DNA from: Dyadobacter sp. NIV53
Lineage (GTDB): Bacteria; Bacteroidota; Bacteroidia; Cytophagales; Spirosomataceae
Length of the DNA stretch: 64,000 nt
Assembly: GCF_019711195.1 (NCBI RefSeq)
Contig: NZ_CP081299.1
Coordinates: 2,418,001-2,482,000, forward strand
Direction of reading: 5' to 3'
In this document: positions 19,658-28,220 of the stretch, one piece after another
How positions within the stretch are numbered: the stretch's first letter is position 1
Layout: each line of letters begins with the position of its first letter
The notes under the pieces: model-generated
What the model was told of the DNA's origin: nothing
The model's database searches: none
The model's input: only the letters and a program-made list of their open reading frames with translations
Made by a program: the position numbers and the translations under genes

Positions 19658-20746
19658 TCAGGCATGTTTTTCAACTGAATTCCATAACGTTTCATACTCA
19701 GCCAGTAACGTCCAGCAATGTGCTTCACAAATCCAGTGCATATGAAAAAGAGGCAGATTTGAAAAACGGTATAACATTGGATTTTCGTAAGCAGTTAATA
19801 ATCCGGCAATGAAAAAGTAAAAACCTTTGAATTCGTCAGAAGTAAAATTTCCCACCGGAATACGCTCTGTTTTAATTCCCAAACGCATCAGCGAAGTTGC
19901 CAAAATAACACGATCCATCGGACTTTGAGAAACTTTCAGTAACTGAATTGTATCGTTGATCAGTTTCTGTTTGATATCAAGTAAAATCACCGGGTCAAAT
20001 GCTGCAACTAATCGTGTTACGTGGTAAACAATTAAGGCCGTTCTCGGGTATTGATGTGCACATCGAAAAGGTATAGTCAGATAACGCCCGGTTTCAATAA
20101 CCGATCTGATGTATGTCAAACTGGCCGTATCGTACTCATCAAGAGGCAGATTATATTTAAAAATACAATACATGATGTTACAAAGCACACTTATATCAAA
20201 CTCTATATACATGTTTTTACCAAACCAGGTTGAGTATGCAGTCAGTGTTTTATATTCCGGATAAGTATTTGTTATCTGGCGGCGGGAGCCATTTGCATGC
20301 AGTTTCAGTTTGTCTTTTAACCAGATTAATTCTTCCCCTGATGGAGTTGTTGTAAGGTAAATAAAGGCTGTATCGTCAATATCATCCGGAATCCTGAAAT
20401 GTTCAAACCGGTGAAAAATATGACCATTTGGAAAATGACGGGAAGGTTTTGTTTGCCAGAAATTGTATGTTTTTAAACCATCTTTATTTTGGAAATCAGG
20501 ATAGTTTTTAACAACCCTATTACAAATCAAATCCACTTTTTCAGCCAATTGCGGCTGTAAGCGATCACGAATAGACTGTAAGGTGAAAGTAATAATGGCT
20601 GAGAAGAAAATAGTTGTATCAGGCCTTTTGTAACCAATCAATTTATTAGTCCTGTATGCAGGAAATAATCCATCAGGAAAATACTGATCACCTTTTGATT
20701 GCAGTTGCTCTATCTTTTCAATAAAAATCCTTAAAGTGTTATTCAT
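19658..20746 (-). CDS. Uncharacterised all-helical protein with DxDDTA motif (terpene-cyclase-like?)
   Basis: A 362-residue, largely helical soluble protein. The segment RIPDDIDDTAFIYL (residues 118-131; Asp122, Asp124, Asp125) copies the DxDDTA general-acid motif of class II terpene cyclases such as squalene-hopene cyclase. Other pieces (GLFPAYRTNKLIGYKRPDTT, FDISVLCNIMYCIF, YPRTALIVYHVTRL) are spaced like inner helices of an alpha/alpha toroid. QW repeats typical of triterpene cyclases are not seen, and the length would allow only one barrel domain. ATG 20746 (MNNTLRIF) is preferred over the TTG at 20764. It sits between an Nfu Fe-S carrier gene and a 2Fe-2S reductase, all on one strand. 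Function is unproven; a non-catalytic toroid is possible. Confidence 0.6.
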   Translation of the reverse strand: MNNTLRIFIEKIEQLQSKGDQYFPDGLFPAYRTNKLIGYKRPDTTIFFSAIITFTLQSIRDRLQPQLAEKVDLICNRVVKNYPDFQNKDGLKTYNFWQTKPSRHFPNGHIFHRFEHFRIPDDIDDTAFIYLTTTPSGEELIWLKDKLKLHANGSRRQITNTYPEYKTLTAYSTWFGKNMYIEFDISVLCNIMYCIFKYNLPLDEYDTASLTYIRSVIETGRYLTIPFRCAHQYPRTALIVYHVTRLVAAFDPVILLDIKQKLINDTIQLLKVSQSPMDRVILATSLMRLGIKTERIPVGNFTSDEFKGFYFFIAGLLTAYENPMLYRFSNLPLFHMHWICEAHCWTLLAEYETLWNSVEKHA

Positions 20747-20778
20747 GACCAGAAAACTAACCAATTAAAACAAAAAAA

Positions 20779-20805
20779 GAAACCCTGCCGGTAAGACAAG
20801 GTTTC
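20779..20805 (-). terminator. Hairpin after the Nfu gene
   Basis: Arms 20779-20784 (GAAACC) and 20800-20805 (GGTTTC), with partial extension inwards, are followed on the minus strand by a T-rich tract. It lies 23 nt past the Nfu stop. If it terminates efficiently, the DxDD gene would need its own promoter; read-through is also possible. Confidence 0.5.
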
Positions 20806-20827
20806 ATTCTTAATTTATTCTTGAAAA

Positions 20828-21424
20828 TTACACACCTTCTGCCACTACTTCTTTAACACTCGGCACCATACGGGTCAGCAGATTTTCAATTCCCGCTTTC
20901 AATGTCAGTGTAGATGAAGGACAGCCGCTGCATGAACCTTGCAAAAGAACAGTCACTGTTCCGGTATCTTCATTAAATGACTGGAAATTAATAGCACCTC
21001 CGTCGGACTCAACAGCCGGGCGTACATAAGTATCCAGAGCTGCTTTAATTTGCTGAATCGTTTCAGAATCTCTTGAATCTACAATAACTGTATTTTTTTC
21101 AATCGTTTTTTCTGCGAAAACGGGATGGTTTTCTTCAAAATAAATCTTGATAAATGTTTTCGTATCGCGTAAAACTTCTTCCCATGCAATTGCCTCGTCT
21201 TTTGTAATAGTTACAAAATTGCTGGCTATAAAGACCCTTTTAACGTGAGGAAACTGGAAAAGATCAGATGCTAATGGTGATGCAGTGCCTTCTTCAAAAG
21301 TTGATTCAACGCTAGGATAATCAAAAGAAAGGCCATCCGGTACCAATTCGAAATTCAATACAAATTTCATCGAATTAGGATTCGGACTTAACTCGGTATA
21401 TACAAAAACAGGACGTGATAACAT
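20828..21424 (-). CDS. NifU-like Fe-S scaffold/carrier (Nfu type)
   Basis: A 198-residue protein with an Nfu N-terminal domain (SRPVFVYTELSPNPNSMKFV, residues 3-22) and a C-terminal NifU domain whose cluster site is GSCSGCPSSTLTLKAGIE. The CxxC pair is expected to hold a 4Fe-4S cluster at the dimer interface for delivery to client proteins. Architecture and length match NFU1/NfuA-type carriers without the A-type fusion. It is the first gene of a same-strand run with the DxDD-motif protein and a 2Fe-2S reductase, though a hairpin separates it from them. Confidence 0.92.
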   Translation of the reverse strand: MLSRPVFVYTELSPNPNSMKFVLNFELVPDGLSFDYPSVESTFEEGTASPLASDLFQFPHVKRVFIASNFVTITKDEAIAWEEVLRDTKTFIKIYFEENHPVFAEKTIEKNTVIVDSRDSETIQQIKAALDTYVRPAVESDGGAINFQSFNEDTGTVTVLLQGSCSGCPSSTLTLKAGIENLLTRMVPSVKEVVAEGV

Positions 21425-21611
21425 GTTATAAAATATTCTTCTGTGATGGGACTTTAATTCTTCTTCCTAACACCAATATTCCGGTTTTGGTTTAAAATAA
21501 ATCTGCATTCTACCCAACCTCCGCACAGTCGCTTGTAGTTTATATATCTGAAACCAAATCACAGGCTGATCAGCTGCTTTGGAAATTTTTTAAATCTTAC
21601 AAAACAAAATT

Positions 21612-22223
21612 ATGAAAAAGTCAGTGATCATTTTTGCCATGCTGTCTGCAGCAATTGCCTTTATTTCCTGTGAAGAAAACAATTTGATTAAATCAAGGAC
21701 GGAAGCAGTCATGGATAGTATTGATGTGGACACTATTGATACATCGCGGACCGATACTGCATCAATTCCCAAAGACACAGTTGGTACGCACGCAATTTAT
21801 ATATCTTTGGATAACGCCACATTTACTCTGACACCTTTATTAGTTGATTCTGCAAATCTTGGACAAATAGGGTTAAAACTTAATATTGAAAGTGATCAAT
21901 CTTATAAATGCTTGAATTCACAATTATGGTATCGTGATTATTCAGGTTTTAACCAGGAGGATGGAGTTTGGAAAATAAAAGACGGGAGACTTACAATAGA
22001 ATTTGTAGAGCAGCCTGGGGCTAAGTATTGTGAAGAAGGTGAACAAAAAGTAACCGGCTCGGCTTATGTATTGTATCCGATAAATGAAGGAAAAAACAAC
22101 CTGGAAGTGGTAATGAACAGCATAACGTACAAAGGTTCGATTACACGAACCGGGGATATATTTAAAATTGATTGGCCCGACACCAGTGCCATTAAATTCT
22201 CAACACATTCTTTAACCAAATAA
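21612..22223 (+). CDS. Putative lipoprotein, unknown function
   Basis: A 203-residue protein with a lipoprotein signal peptide (MKKSVIIFAMLSAAIAFISC, lipid cysteine about residue 20). An Asp/Thr-rich linker follows (VDTIDTSRTDTASIPKD), then a beta-rich domain (HAIYISLDNATFTLTPLLVD, LTIEFVEQPGAKYCEEG). I recognise no family. A strong hairpin directly follows and separates it from the sigma factor gene, so co-transcription is limited. It may be an envelope target or stress lipoprotein linked to the sigma factor, but that is only proximity. Confidence 0.75.
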   Translation: MKKSVIIFAMLSAAIAFISCEENNLIKSRTEAVMDSIDVDTIDTSRTDTASIPKDTVGTHAIYISLDNATFTLTPLLVDSANLGQIGLKLNIESDQSYKCLNSQLWYRDYSGFNQEDGVWKIKDGRLTIEFVEQPGAKYCEEGEQKVTGSAYVLYPINEGKNNLEVVMNSITYKGSITRTGDIFKIDWPDTSAIKFSTHSLTK

Positions 22224-22236
22224 ATTACCAGTTTGT

Positions 22237-22268
22237 AAAAGCCATTTGATCAGTAGCAAATGGCTTTT
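22237..22268. terminator. 12-bp terminator overlapping a false start of the sigma gene
   Basis: Perfect arms 22237-22248 (AAAAGCCATTTG) and 22257-22268 (CAAATGGCTTTT) around an 8-nt loop. The ATG at 22260 lies inside the right arm, which argues that the sigma factor starts at the next ATG (22278). Confidence 0.8.
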
Positions 22269-22277
22269 ATTCAATCC

Positions 22278-22811
22278 ATGGATCATCTTCCGGAAATTTT
22301 GGATGGATGCAGGCGCAATGACCGTAAAAGTCAGGAGAGATTATATTATCATTTTTATCCGGCGATGTTTACTTTATGTAAAAAATTCTTTGCGGAAGAT
22401 CACGACATTCAGACGGCCCTGAACAATGGAATGATGAAAGTTTTTAAAAATGTTAGCCAGTATGATCCGTCAAAGGGAGAATTTTTCAACTGGATGTATA
22501 CAATTATCCGTAATTCTTGTCTGACAATTTTACGTGACAGAAAGCCGGATGTTAGCGTTGAATTGAAAGAATATATGCTGAATATTTCTCATGAAGATCC
22601 GTTTCAAAATTCTGAATGGGAAGATATATTTCTTTATCTCAACAAACTTCCTCCCGCAACAAGAGCCGTTTGCAGTTTATTTTATCTGGAAGGTTTTTCA
22701 ATCAAAGAAATTGAATACGAAATGCGTATGAAAGAAGGAACGGTTAAATGGCATTTGAACGATAGCAGAAACAGATTACGTGATATTTTTACAAAAAGCA
22801 AAGAATCATAA
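22278..22811 (+). CDS. ECF-type sigma-70 family factor
   Basis: A 177-residue ECF sigma factor. Region 2 covers RLYYHFYPAMFTLCKKFF through GEFFNWMYTIIRNSCLTILR, and region 4 covers LPPATRAVCSLFYLEGFSIK with its helix-turn-helix continuing to GTVKWHLNDSRNRLRDIF. It would direct core RNA polymerase to a small envelope-related regulon. ATG 22278 is chosen because the earlier ATG falls inside a terminator arm. The stop is 3 nt before the GTG of the next gene, so the two are translationally coupled. That partner probably modulates this sigma factor. Confidence 0.92.
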   Translation: MDHLPEILDGCRRNDRKSQERLYYHFYPAMFTLCKKFFAEDHDIQTALNNGMMKVFKNVSQYDPSKGEFFNWMYTIIRNSCLTILRDRKPDVSVELKEYMLNISHEDPFQNSEWEDIFLYLNKLPPATRAVCSLFYLEGFSIKEIEYEMRMKEGTVKWHLNDSRNRLRDIFTKSKES

Positions 22812-22814
22812 TCC

Positions 22815-24380
22815 GTGGACAATCAAGATAAGCATATCAATCAAAAGCCTGAAGGCAACTATCCGGAACCAGGTGTTCCGGTCGGAGATGCATGGGCGGA
22901 TATGAAAGATATCCTGGATCAGGAAATGCCGTTACCTGATACTTTAACAACTGAAAAATACATCATTGTAAATTCTCTGAAATTTCTTATTCCGGCTGTT
23001 ATCATACTCATTGTTTGTATCATGAGCTGGAATTATTATTTTGACAAAAAGCATATTATAGGAAATCACATCAAGCCAGTTGATTCATATTCCTTCTCAA
23101 AACGAAAAGAAATATCTGATAAAACGAAAATGAAAGAAGAAAATAATGATCAAAAAGATAACTCATTCATTCAAAAAATAAAAATTGATTCAGGAACTGC
23201 TAATTCTGTAAATGCATCGTCAAATACTAAAACCACAAATGCCCCCAAAACAATAGATTCCAGTTCAGTACAACCAGCCACTTTTTTAGAAATTGGAAAT
23301 AAACCGGTAAGTCAACCAAAAAGCAGAATTGCCAACGAAAACAAAAGATCTGCTTCTATCGGTATAAACAATAGATCCGTTTCAGTGAAACCAGCTAAAA
23401 TTAAAAGAAGTAAATACAATTCTGGCAAGAATTACAGCATCGAAATATCTGCTTCCAATCCAACTGAAAACGATAAGAATATAGCTGAAAGAAATATAGC
23501 TAATCAGCAAAATAATTTTGCCGGGAAATTCAATAATAAATCTAAATTCAACGAGAAAGCTTTTTCAATCAGTTTAAAAGATGATCTGTTAAAAAAAGCG
23601 AATGAAACCAAAATGGCTTTATTAATAATTGCAAGATCAAATTCATACAGCAATAAATTGAAAGAAGATTTTGGAGCGATTGATATTAAAAATGTTCCGG
23701 TAAAAATATCAGTAAATGAGAGGAAAAGTAAAATTTTAAATTTATTATCAAAGAATATTCAAGCTGGAATACAATGGAATTTAAATCTTCCAATAAAAGG
23801 ATATGATCAGTTTTTCACCGGAGCTAATAACAAATCCAATCAGTTTTTTACCGTATTTATTCCGGGAATTTGGGTTGAGAAAAAGCTGAATAATGGAAAC
23901 GGAATCATGCTGAAACTTAATCCTTACAGCCAGTATTTTGGCAATAATGAGGACATTACAAGTTCAACTACATCCTTATCTGATTCTCTTGGAATTACCA
24001 AAATCACTAATTCAACAAGGCTCGTCAAGATCAGTGGAATGAGCGGCGGCTTACAATACAATCAACAGATTTACAACAAATTATCAATTGGAATTGGCGC
24101 AAATATTTACTGGCAGAACAGAGCTTTATTAAACAAAACCGCTAGCGATTCTGCTAAAATTATTATGAGCGATTCGCTTTATAGTGTGAAAGAAACGTCA
24201 AATGAAGGTAAATATTTAAACCTATATTTTGTAACTACCAATATGGAAGTGCTTTACAAGTGGCGAATGTTCCAATTTGGCGGTGGTATTAGTGTTCCCG
24301 TTACAAGTATGACCGGAATATCCGACAGAAAAATAAGGCCGGTCAGTGGGCAGTTGGTATTCAGGTGGAGGTTGAAGTGA
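22815..24380 (+). CDS. Sigma-factor partner: cytoplasmic tail, one TM helix, beta-barrel-like C-terminus
   Basis: A 521-residue protein starting at GTG 22815, 3 nt after the sigma gene. Residues 1-50 are predicted cytoplasmic and hold GDAWADMKDILDQEMP, a motif I have seen at the start of similar Bacteroidota proteins after sigma genes. Residues about 55-76 (LKFLIPAVIILIVCIMSW) form a transmembrane helix. Residues 80-310 are Lys/Asn/Ser-rich and low in complexity. From about 315 to the end, alternating amphipathic strands finish in PVSGQLVFRWRLK, like an outer-membrane beta-barrel. It lacks a zinc anti-sigma motif. A role as envelope sensor or anti-sigma factor is inferred from position. Confidence 0.75.
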   Translation: MDNQDKHINQKPEGNYPEPGVPVGDAWADMKDILDQEMPLPDTLTTEKYIIVNSLKFLIPAVIILIVCIMSWNYYFDKKHIIGNHIKPVDSYSFSKRKEISDKTKMKEENNDQKDNSFIQKIKIDSGTANSVNASSNTKTTNAPKTIDSSSVQPATFLEIGNKPVSQPKSRIANENKRSASIGINNRSVSVKPAKIKRSKYNSGKNYSIEISASNPTENDKNIAERNIANQQNNFAGKFNNKSKFNEKAFSISLKDDLLKKANETKMALLIIARSNSYSNKLKEDFGAIDIKNVPVKISVNERKSKILNLLSKNIQAGIQWNLNLPIKGYDQFFTGANNKSNQFFTVFIPGIWVEKKLNNGNGIMLKLNPYSQYFGNNEDITSSTTSLSDSLGITKITNSTRLVKISGMSGGLQYNQQIYNKLSIGIGANIYWQNRALLNKTASDSAKIIMSDSLYSVKETSNEGKYLNLYFVTTNMEVLYKWRMFQFGGGISVPVTSMTGISDRKIRPVSGQLVFRWRLK

Positions 24381-24689
24381 GATTATGATTCCACACATAC
24401 GAAAAGTAAATAGACAAGTCCCGTCAGGGCCTTTATATTGGCAGCAATTAATAAAATGCGAAGAAAGGAATGCCGTAGGTATGTAACGTTTCGTACCTAA
24501 GGCACTTGGATAAATGTACAAAACCTTAATGCTACCGATATTTAATCCATCTGGGATTTTTGGGAATTTGTATCGTTTTTATACTAAACTCCTGGTATTT
24601 TTTCCAAACAATAAACTTCCAACAACAAAAAGCCCACCGGATAATCCGGCGGGCTTTCCTGCTTCATTCTAAAAATGAAAGATCTTAAA
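24381..24689. other. 309-nt gap between the sigma partner and rpmA
   Basis: This convergent intergenic stretch holds the rplU-rpmA terminator near 24629-24657 and otherwise no gene, repeat or RNA that I can support. Open frames here are short and lack coding character. Confidence 0.6.
24629..24657 (-). terminator. Terminator of rplU-rpmA
   Basis: Arms 24629-24635 (AAAGCCC) and 24651-24657 (GGGCTTT) enclose a second stem, CCGGA/TCCGG. On the minus strand the stem is followed by TTT GTTGTT. It lies 33 nt after the rpmA stop. Confidence 0.8.
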
Positions 24690-24977
24690 TTATGCTTCTG
24701 CAGTAACTTCTGCAACAGCAGCAACGATAGGCTCGATATGAACAAACGATTTGTCCTGACGAGTCTTACGGAATACTACGTGTCCTTCAACCAAAGCAAA
24801 CAAAGTATGGTCACGACCAATACCTACATTTTTACCAGGATTGTGTTTCGTTCCGCGCTGACGAACAAGAATGTTACCAGCTTTAGCGAATTCACCGCCG
24901 AATAATTTTACTCCAAGACGTTTACTTTCCGATTCACGTCCGTTTCTTGAGCTACCTACACCTTTCTTATGTGCCAT
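24690..24977 (-). CDS. rpmA: 50S ribosomal protein L27
   Basis: A 95-residue L27 with the canonical start MAHKKGVGSSRNGRESESKR, the conserved core KLFGGEFAKAGNILVRQRGT and the block KHNPGKNVGIGRDHTLFALV. The N-terminal tail reaches the peptidyl-transferase centre of the ribosome. It lacks the cleavable N-terminal extension seen in Firmicutes. The gene follows rplU on the minus strand with a 98-nt gap, the usual rplU-rpmA order. Confidence 0.97.
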   Translation of the reverse strand: MAHKKGVGSSRNGRESESKRLGVKLFGGEFAKAGNILVRQRGTKHNPGKNVGIGRDHTLFALVEGHVVFRKTRQDKSFVHIEPIVAAVAEVTAEA

Positions 24978-25075
24978 GATATCTTAACTTTAATGTTTTT
25001 CAATGATTTGTGAATAGACCGTTCAGCTAAAAAAAGCTAACGGCGAACCGCTGAGCGGCCAAAAGCAAATAGCTA

Positions 25076-25387
25076 TTAAGCTACGATTTCGTCAATGCTG
25101 ATCTTAGTCAGATACTGACGGTGACCGTTCTTAACTTTGTAACCTTTACGTCTTTTCTTTTTGAAGACGATCACTTTTTCACCTTTAAGGTGTTCAAGTA
25201 CAGTTACTTTCACAGAAGCTCCTGCTACTGTAGGAAGACCTACCTGTACTATGCCTTCGTTATCAACGAGGAGGACTTTGTCAAACACAAGAGCAGCGTT
25301 CACGTCACCTTCAAGCCTATGCGTGAAGATTTCGCGACCCTTTTCAACTTTAAATTGCTGACCTGCGATTTCTACGATTGCGTACAT
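25076..25387 (-). CDS. rplU: 50S ribosomal protein L21
   Basis: A 103-residue L21 that binds 23S rRNA near domain VI. It begins MYAIVEIAGQQFKVEKGREI, carries VFDKVLLVDNEGIVQVGLP in the middle, and ends with the rRNA-binding KRRKGYKVKNGHRQYLTKI signature. First gene of the rplU-rpmA operon. Length and start are standard. Confidence 0.97.
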   Translation of the reverse strand: MYAIVEIAGQQFKVEKGREIFTHRLEGDVNAALVFDKVLLVDNEGIVQVGLPTVAGASVKVTVLEHLKGEKVIVFKKKRRKGYKVKNGHRQYLTKISIDEIVA

Positions 25388-25505
25388 GTTAATTAATTAT
25401 TGGTATACTGGTTTCAAAATTCGAGGTGCAAAGATAGGCACATAACCACAGAATCACAACGCTTTATCCCGAATATTTCAGTTAATTGAAAAATAATCAG
25501 GAATA

Positions 25506-27248
25506 CTAATTCTTCACTTTATTTGATGCCTTCATTTTTGCAGGTTTCTCAACCGCCAGAAGATCTTTATAAACCGCTGCATCGCCATATTTTGTGGTTT
25601 CCCTGAACTTACTTTCAAATTCAGCAGCTTTTGAAGTATCTCCTTTTAACATATAGATACTGGCCAGCCCCTGATAAGCCCGGGCGCTGCCGGGACGTTG
25701 TTTTAATAATTTTTCATAAGACGACAGTGCCTTGTCGTATTGCTTCATTCTAACATGTGCATCCGCAATACTAATCCAAAGCGGATGCGGATATACGGGA
25801 GGTTCACTGTAACCAAGTCCGATTTCTTTTTTCTGAGCAGTTTCAAGTATCCGAACGGCATCAGTGTATTGGCCATCCATGCTTTTAATTACACCCTGTA
25901 ACTGCAATGACATTACATTGAAATATTCAACTGCAATTTTCTCAAGTACTTCTACCTTATCTGCCTGATTTGTGTTCCTGAATAAAAACGCATCAAGTTC
26001 TGCTGAAAAGGTTTTTGCAGCACTTATGTTATTCTTTTTTAGTGCATTCATTCCACTGGCATACAATAGCATAGCAGCTTTTTCATTCATTTCTTTTTTA
26101 CCAAAAACAGAATCCGGATTTTGAATAGTTTGCAACTCGGTTATAGCCCTGTCCCAAAACCCGTATCGCATCTGCATTTCTGTCGGGGCTAAAATAACAT
26201 AGTGGAACATGCTGTTATATTCTTTTTTCCGGGCAGTGTCCATGGGCATATTTTTCAATTTTTCGGCATAATAAAGCCCTTCTTTATAACGCCCGTCTTC
26301 CGAACAGCTTGCCAGCAAATAACCAATGTTATGCAGATAATTCCATGTATCAATTTCGAGTATATTCTGCTTCTTCATATAGGTAGAATCCACTTTTAAT
26401 GAAGCTATAAAGGAATCATGCGCTCGTTTAAAATCCCCCAATTTATAGTAAATATGCCCCGGCATGTGCACAATGTGGCCGGATTCCGGTGCAAGGGAGG
26501 CAAGTACATGAGCAGCTTCCTCTGCTTGTTCAGGACAACAATTCTCTTTCAAATGAATCCAGTAATGCTGTACAGCATGGTTATTAGGATGTGTTTTTAG
26601 TACATCCCGCAACAGATATTCACTATACAACTGCCCTTCATTCAGATTCATGTCATTATCATATCCTCCCATTTTGGCAAGTGCAAGAAATAATTTAGCA
26701 TCAATATCATCAGGATAATTGTGAACAATGGCTTCCAGTTTTTTCATTGCTTCCTTCGCGCCATTTTCTTTGAGTGAATCACCTAAAATTGATGCTTCCG
26801 CGTATAATTTTTCATGATCATTTGCCTTGGATTTTAATAATTTCAGTTTCCTTATGGCCAGCTCTTTATCCTTTTTAAAGTCCTCACTTTGGAATCGTAC
26901 AATGCTTTCCATTAAACCCCAGTAAGGCATAATCGCGGTTGAATCGCGGCGAATTGCTTCTTTAAAAGAACGGTAAGCTTCAAAATCCCAAAAACAATGC
27001 ATGAGAGCAACACCCTGGGAAAAATATTTTTGAGTACTATCTGAAACAGTCTGAATTTTCAGGTCTGATTTCCCTACTCCATTCATTAGTTCAGGTGGCG
27101 GAAGATTATGAATATACTTAGTTTCTCTTCTGCAAGCCTGTATATGATTCAGGTGATTACCAGTCTGGGTTTTGGTATGATCGGAGTGATCGTGTTGAGC
27201 ATGTGCTGCAAATGCCAGCAGAGTTAAAAATAACGTAAAAATCCTCAT
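25506..27248 (-). CDS. Exported tetratricopeptide-repeat protein
   Basis: A 580-residue protein with a signal peptide (MRIFTLFLTLLAFAAHAQ), a His-rich mature start (HDHSDHTKTQTGNHLNHI), and helical repeats through the rest. Clear TPR units include ALMHCFWDFEAYRSFKEAIR, the HYWIHLKENCCPEQAEEAAH region, and AHVRMKQYDKALSSYEKLLK with RPGSARAYQGLASIYMLKGD near the end. TPR arrays act as protein-interaction scaffolds; the partner is unknown. The His-rich N-terminus might bind metal, but that is a guess. Monocistronic on the minus strand, divergent from the redoxin gene. Confidence 0.85.
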   Translation of the reverse strand: MRIFTLFLTLLAFAAHAQHDHSDHTKTQTGNHLNHIQACRRETKYIHNLPPPELMNGVGKSDLKIQTVSDSTQKYFSQGVALMHCFWDFEAYRSFKEAIRRDSTAIMPYWGLMESIVRFQSEDFKKDKELAIRKLKLLKSKANDHEKLYAEASILGDSLKENGAKEAMKKLEAIVHNYPDDIDAKLFLALAKMGGYDNDMNLNEGQLYSEYLLRDVLKTHPNNHAVQHYWIHLKENCCPEQAEEAAHVLASLAPESGHIVHMPGHIYYKLGDFKRAHDSFIASLKVDSTYMKKQNILEIDTWNYLHNIGYLLASCSEDGRYKEGLYYAEKLKNMPMDTARKKEYNSMFHYVILAPTEMQMRYGFWDRAITELQTIQNPDSVFGKKEMNEKAAMLLYASGMNALKKNNISAAKTFSAELDAFLFRNTNQADKVEVLEKIAVEYFNVMSLQLQGVIKSMDGQYTDAVRILETAQKKEIGLGYSEPPVYPHPLWISIADAHVRMKQYDKALSSYEKLLKQRPGSARAYQGLASIYMLKGDTSKAAEFESKFRETTKYGDAAVYKDLLAVEKPAKMKASNKVKN

Positions 27249-27520
27249 AGGAATGATATAAATTAATTAGGGTTAATTGGAATAGAAGCTAAGCAAGTTA
27301 CGACACAACAACCTGACTTAATACTATTTAAAATCTAATTTGTTATCCGGAAGCAACGGTGGGGAAAAAATTCTATCCCTGCATATAGTTAAAGTAAGCT
27401 AACATGCTACCTTTATGAAACACAACCTCTAAAATTGCCTGCTGTATCATTTCGGGCTGTTAACATACCTTAACATTGCATTTGGTTACTTTTGTATCAA
27501 TTAAAGTCTTGATGACATAA

Positions 27521-28192
27521 ATGAACGATAATAATAAAAAAATGAAAATATACCTGTGGCTTTCGATAGTGCTCCTTTCCGGTGCCGCTGCGATAGCGGC
27601 AACAATGACTAAGGCAGAAAATAATACTGAAACAAAACAAAAAACGGGTGGTTATGAAATAGGTGATGCTGTTGCCAATTTTAAACTAAAAAATGTAAAT
27701 GGCAACATGGTGTCACTAAGCGATTTCTCTGGCTCAAAAGGGGTTATTGTCATTTTCACCAGCAACCATTGCCCGTTTGCCAAAGCTTATGAAGACCGGA
27801 TTATTGCGTTAAATAGCAAATATGCCTCACAAGGTTTCCCGGTTATTGCGATTAATCCAAGCGATCCGGGAACACATCAGGACGATTCATTTGAAAAAAT
27901 GAAAGAACGCTCGTCTTCCAAAAACTACGGCTATCCGTACCTGGCCGATGATTTGCAGCAGGTTGCCAAAGCATTTGGGGCAGCCCGTACACCACAGATC
28001 TATATTTTACAGAAAAGCGGCGCAACATTCAGCGTTAAATACATTGGCATGATAGATGATAATCCGCAGGATCCTGCCGGTGCAACTAAGTTTTATGCAG
28101 AAGAGGCTGTAGCTAATCTTTTAAACAGCAAACCCGTGGTAACGACCATTACCAAACCTATCGGTTGTGCTATTAAGTGGAAAAACCAGTAA
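27521..28192 (+). CDS. Membrane-anchored or exported redoxin (thioredoxin-fold)
   Basis: A 223-residue AhpC/TSA-type thioredoxin-fold protein. An N-terminal hydrophobic segment (IYLWLSIVLLSGAAAIAAT) exports or anchors it. The domain starts at YEIGDAVANFKLKNVNG, and the active-site loop FTSNHCPFAKAYEDR has one cysteine in place of a CxxC pair, as in the redoxin/thiol peroxidase-like group (HCPxxK). The family's PQIYIL cis-proline is present (ARTPQIYIL). The single Cys suggests peroxidase-like or binding rather than disulfide-oxidase chemistry. The start may be ATG 27521 or 27542. It is followed by an SMP-30-like gene 28 nt on. Confidence 0.85.
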   Translation: MNDNNKKMKIYLWLSIVLLSGAAAIAATMTKAENNTETKQKTGGYEIGDAVANFKLKNVNGNMVSLSDFSGSKGVIVIFTSNHCPFAKAYEDRIIALNSKYASQGFPVIAINPSDPGTHQDDSFEKMKERSSSKNYGYPYLADDLQQVAKAFGAARTPQIYILQKSGATFSVKYIGMIDDNPQDPAGATKFYAEEAVANLLNSKPVVTTITKPIGCAIKWKNQ

Positions 28193-28220
28193 GTTTTAAA
28201 TTGCCCTTTCAGTAAATTTT

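Noticed and set aside
24222..24521. 99-codon minus-strand frame beyond the sigma-partner gene
   Set aside because: Overlaps a real gene end and a terminator-bearing gap, no ribosome-binding site or family similarity.
24978..25075. Structured RNA between rplU and rpmA
   Set aside because: Only short GC-rich stems are visible and no known leader pattern was recognised.
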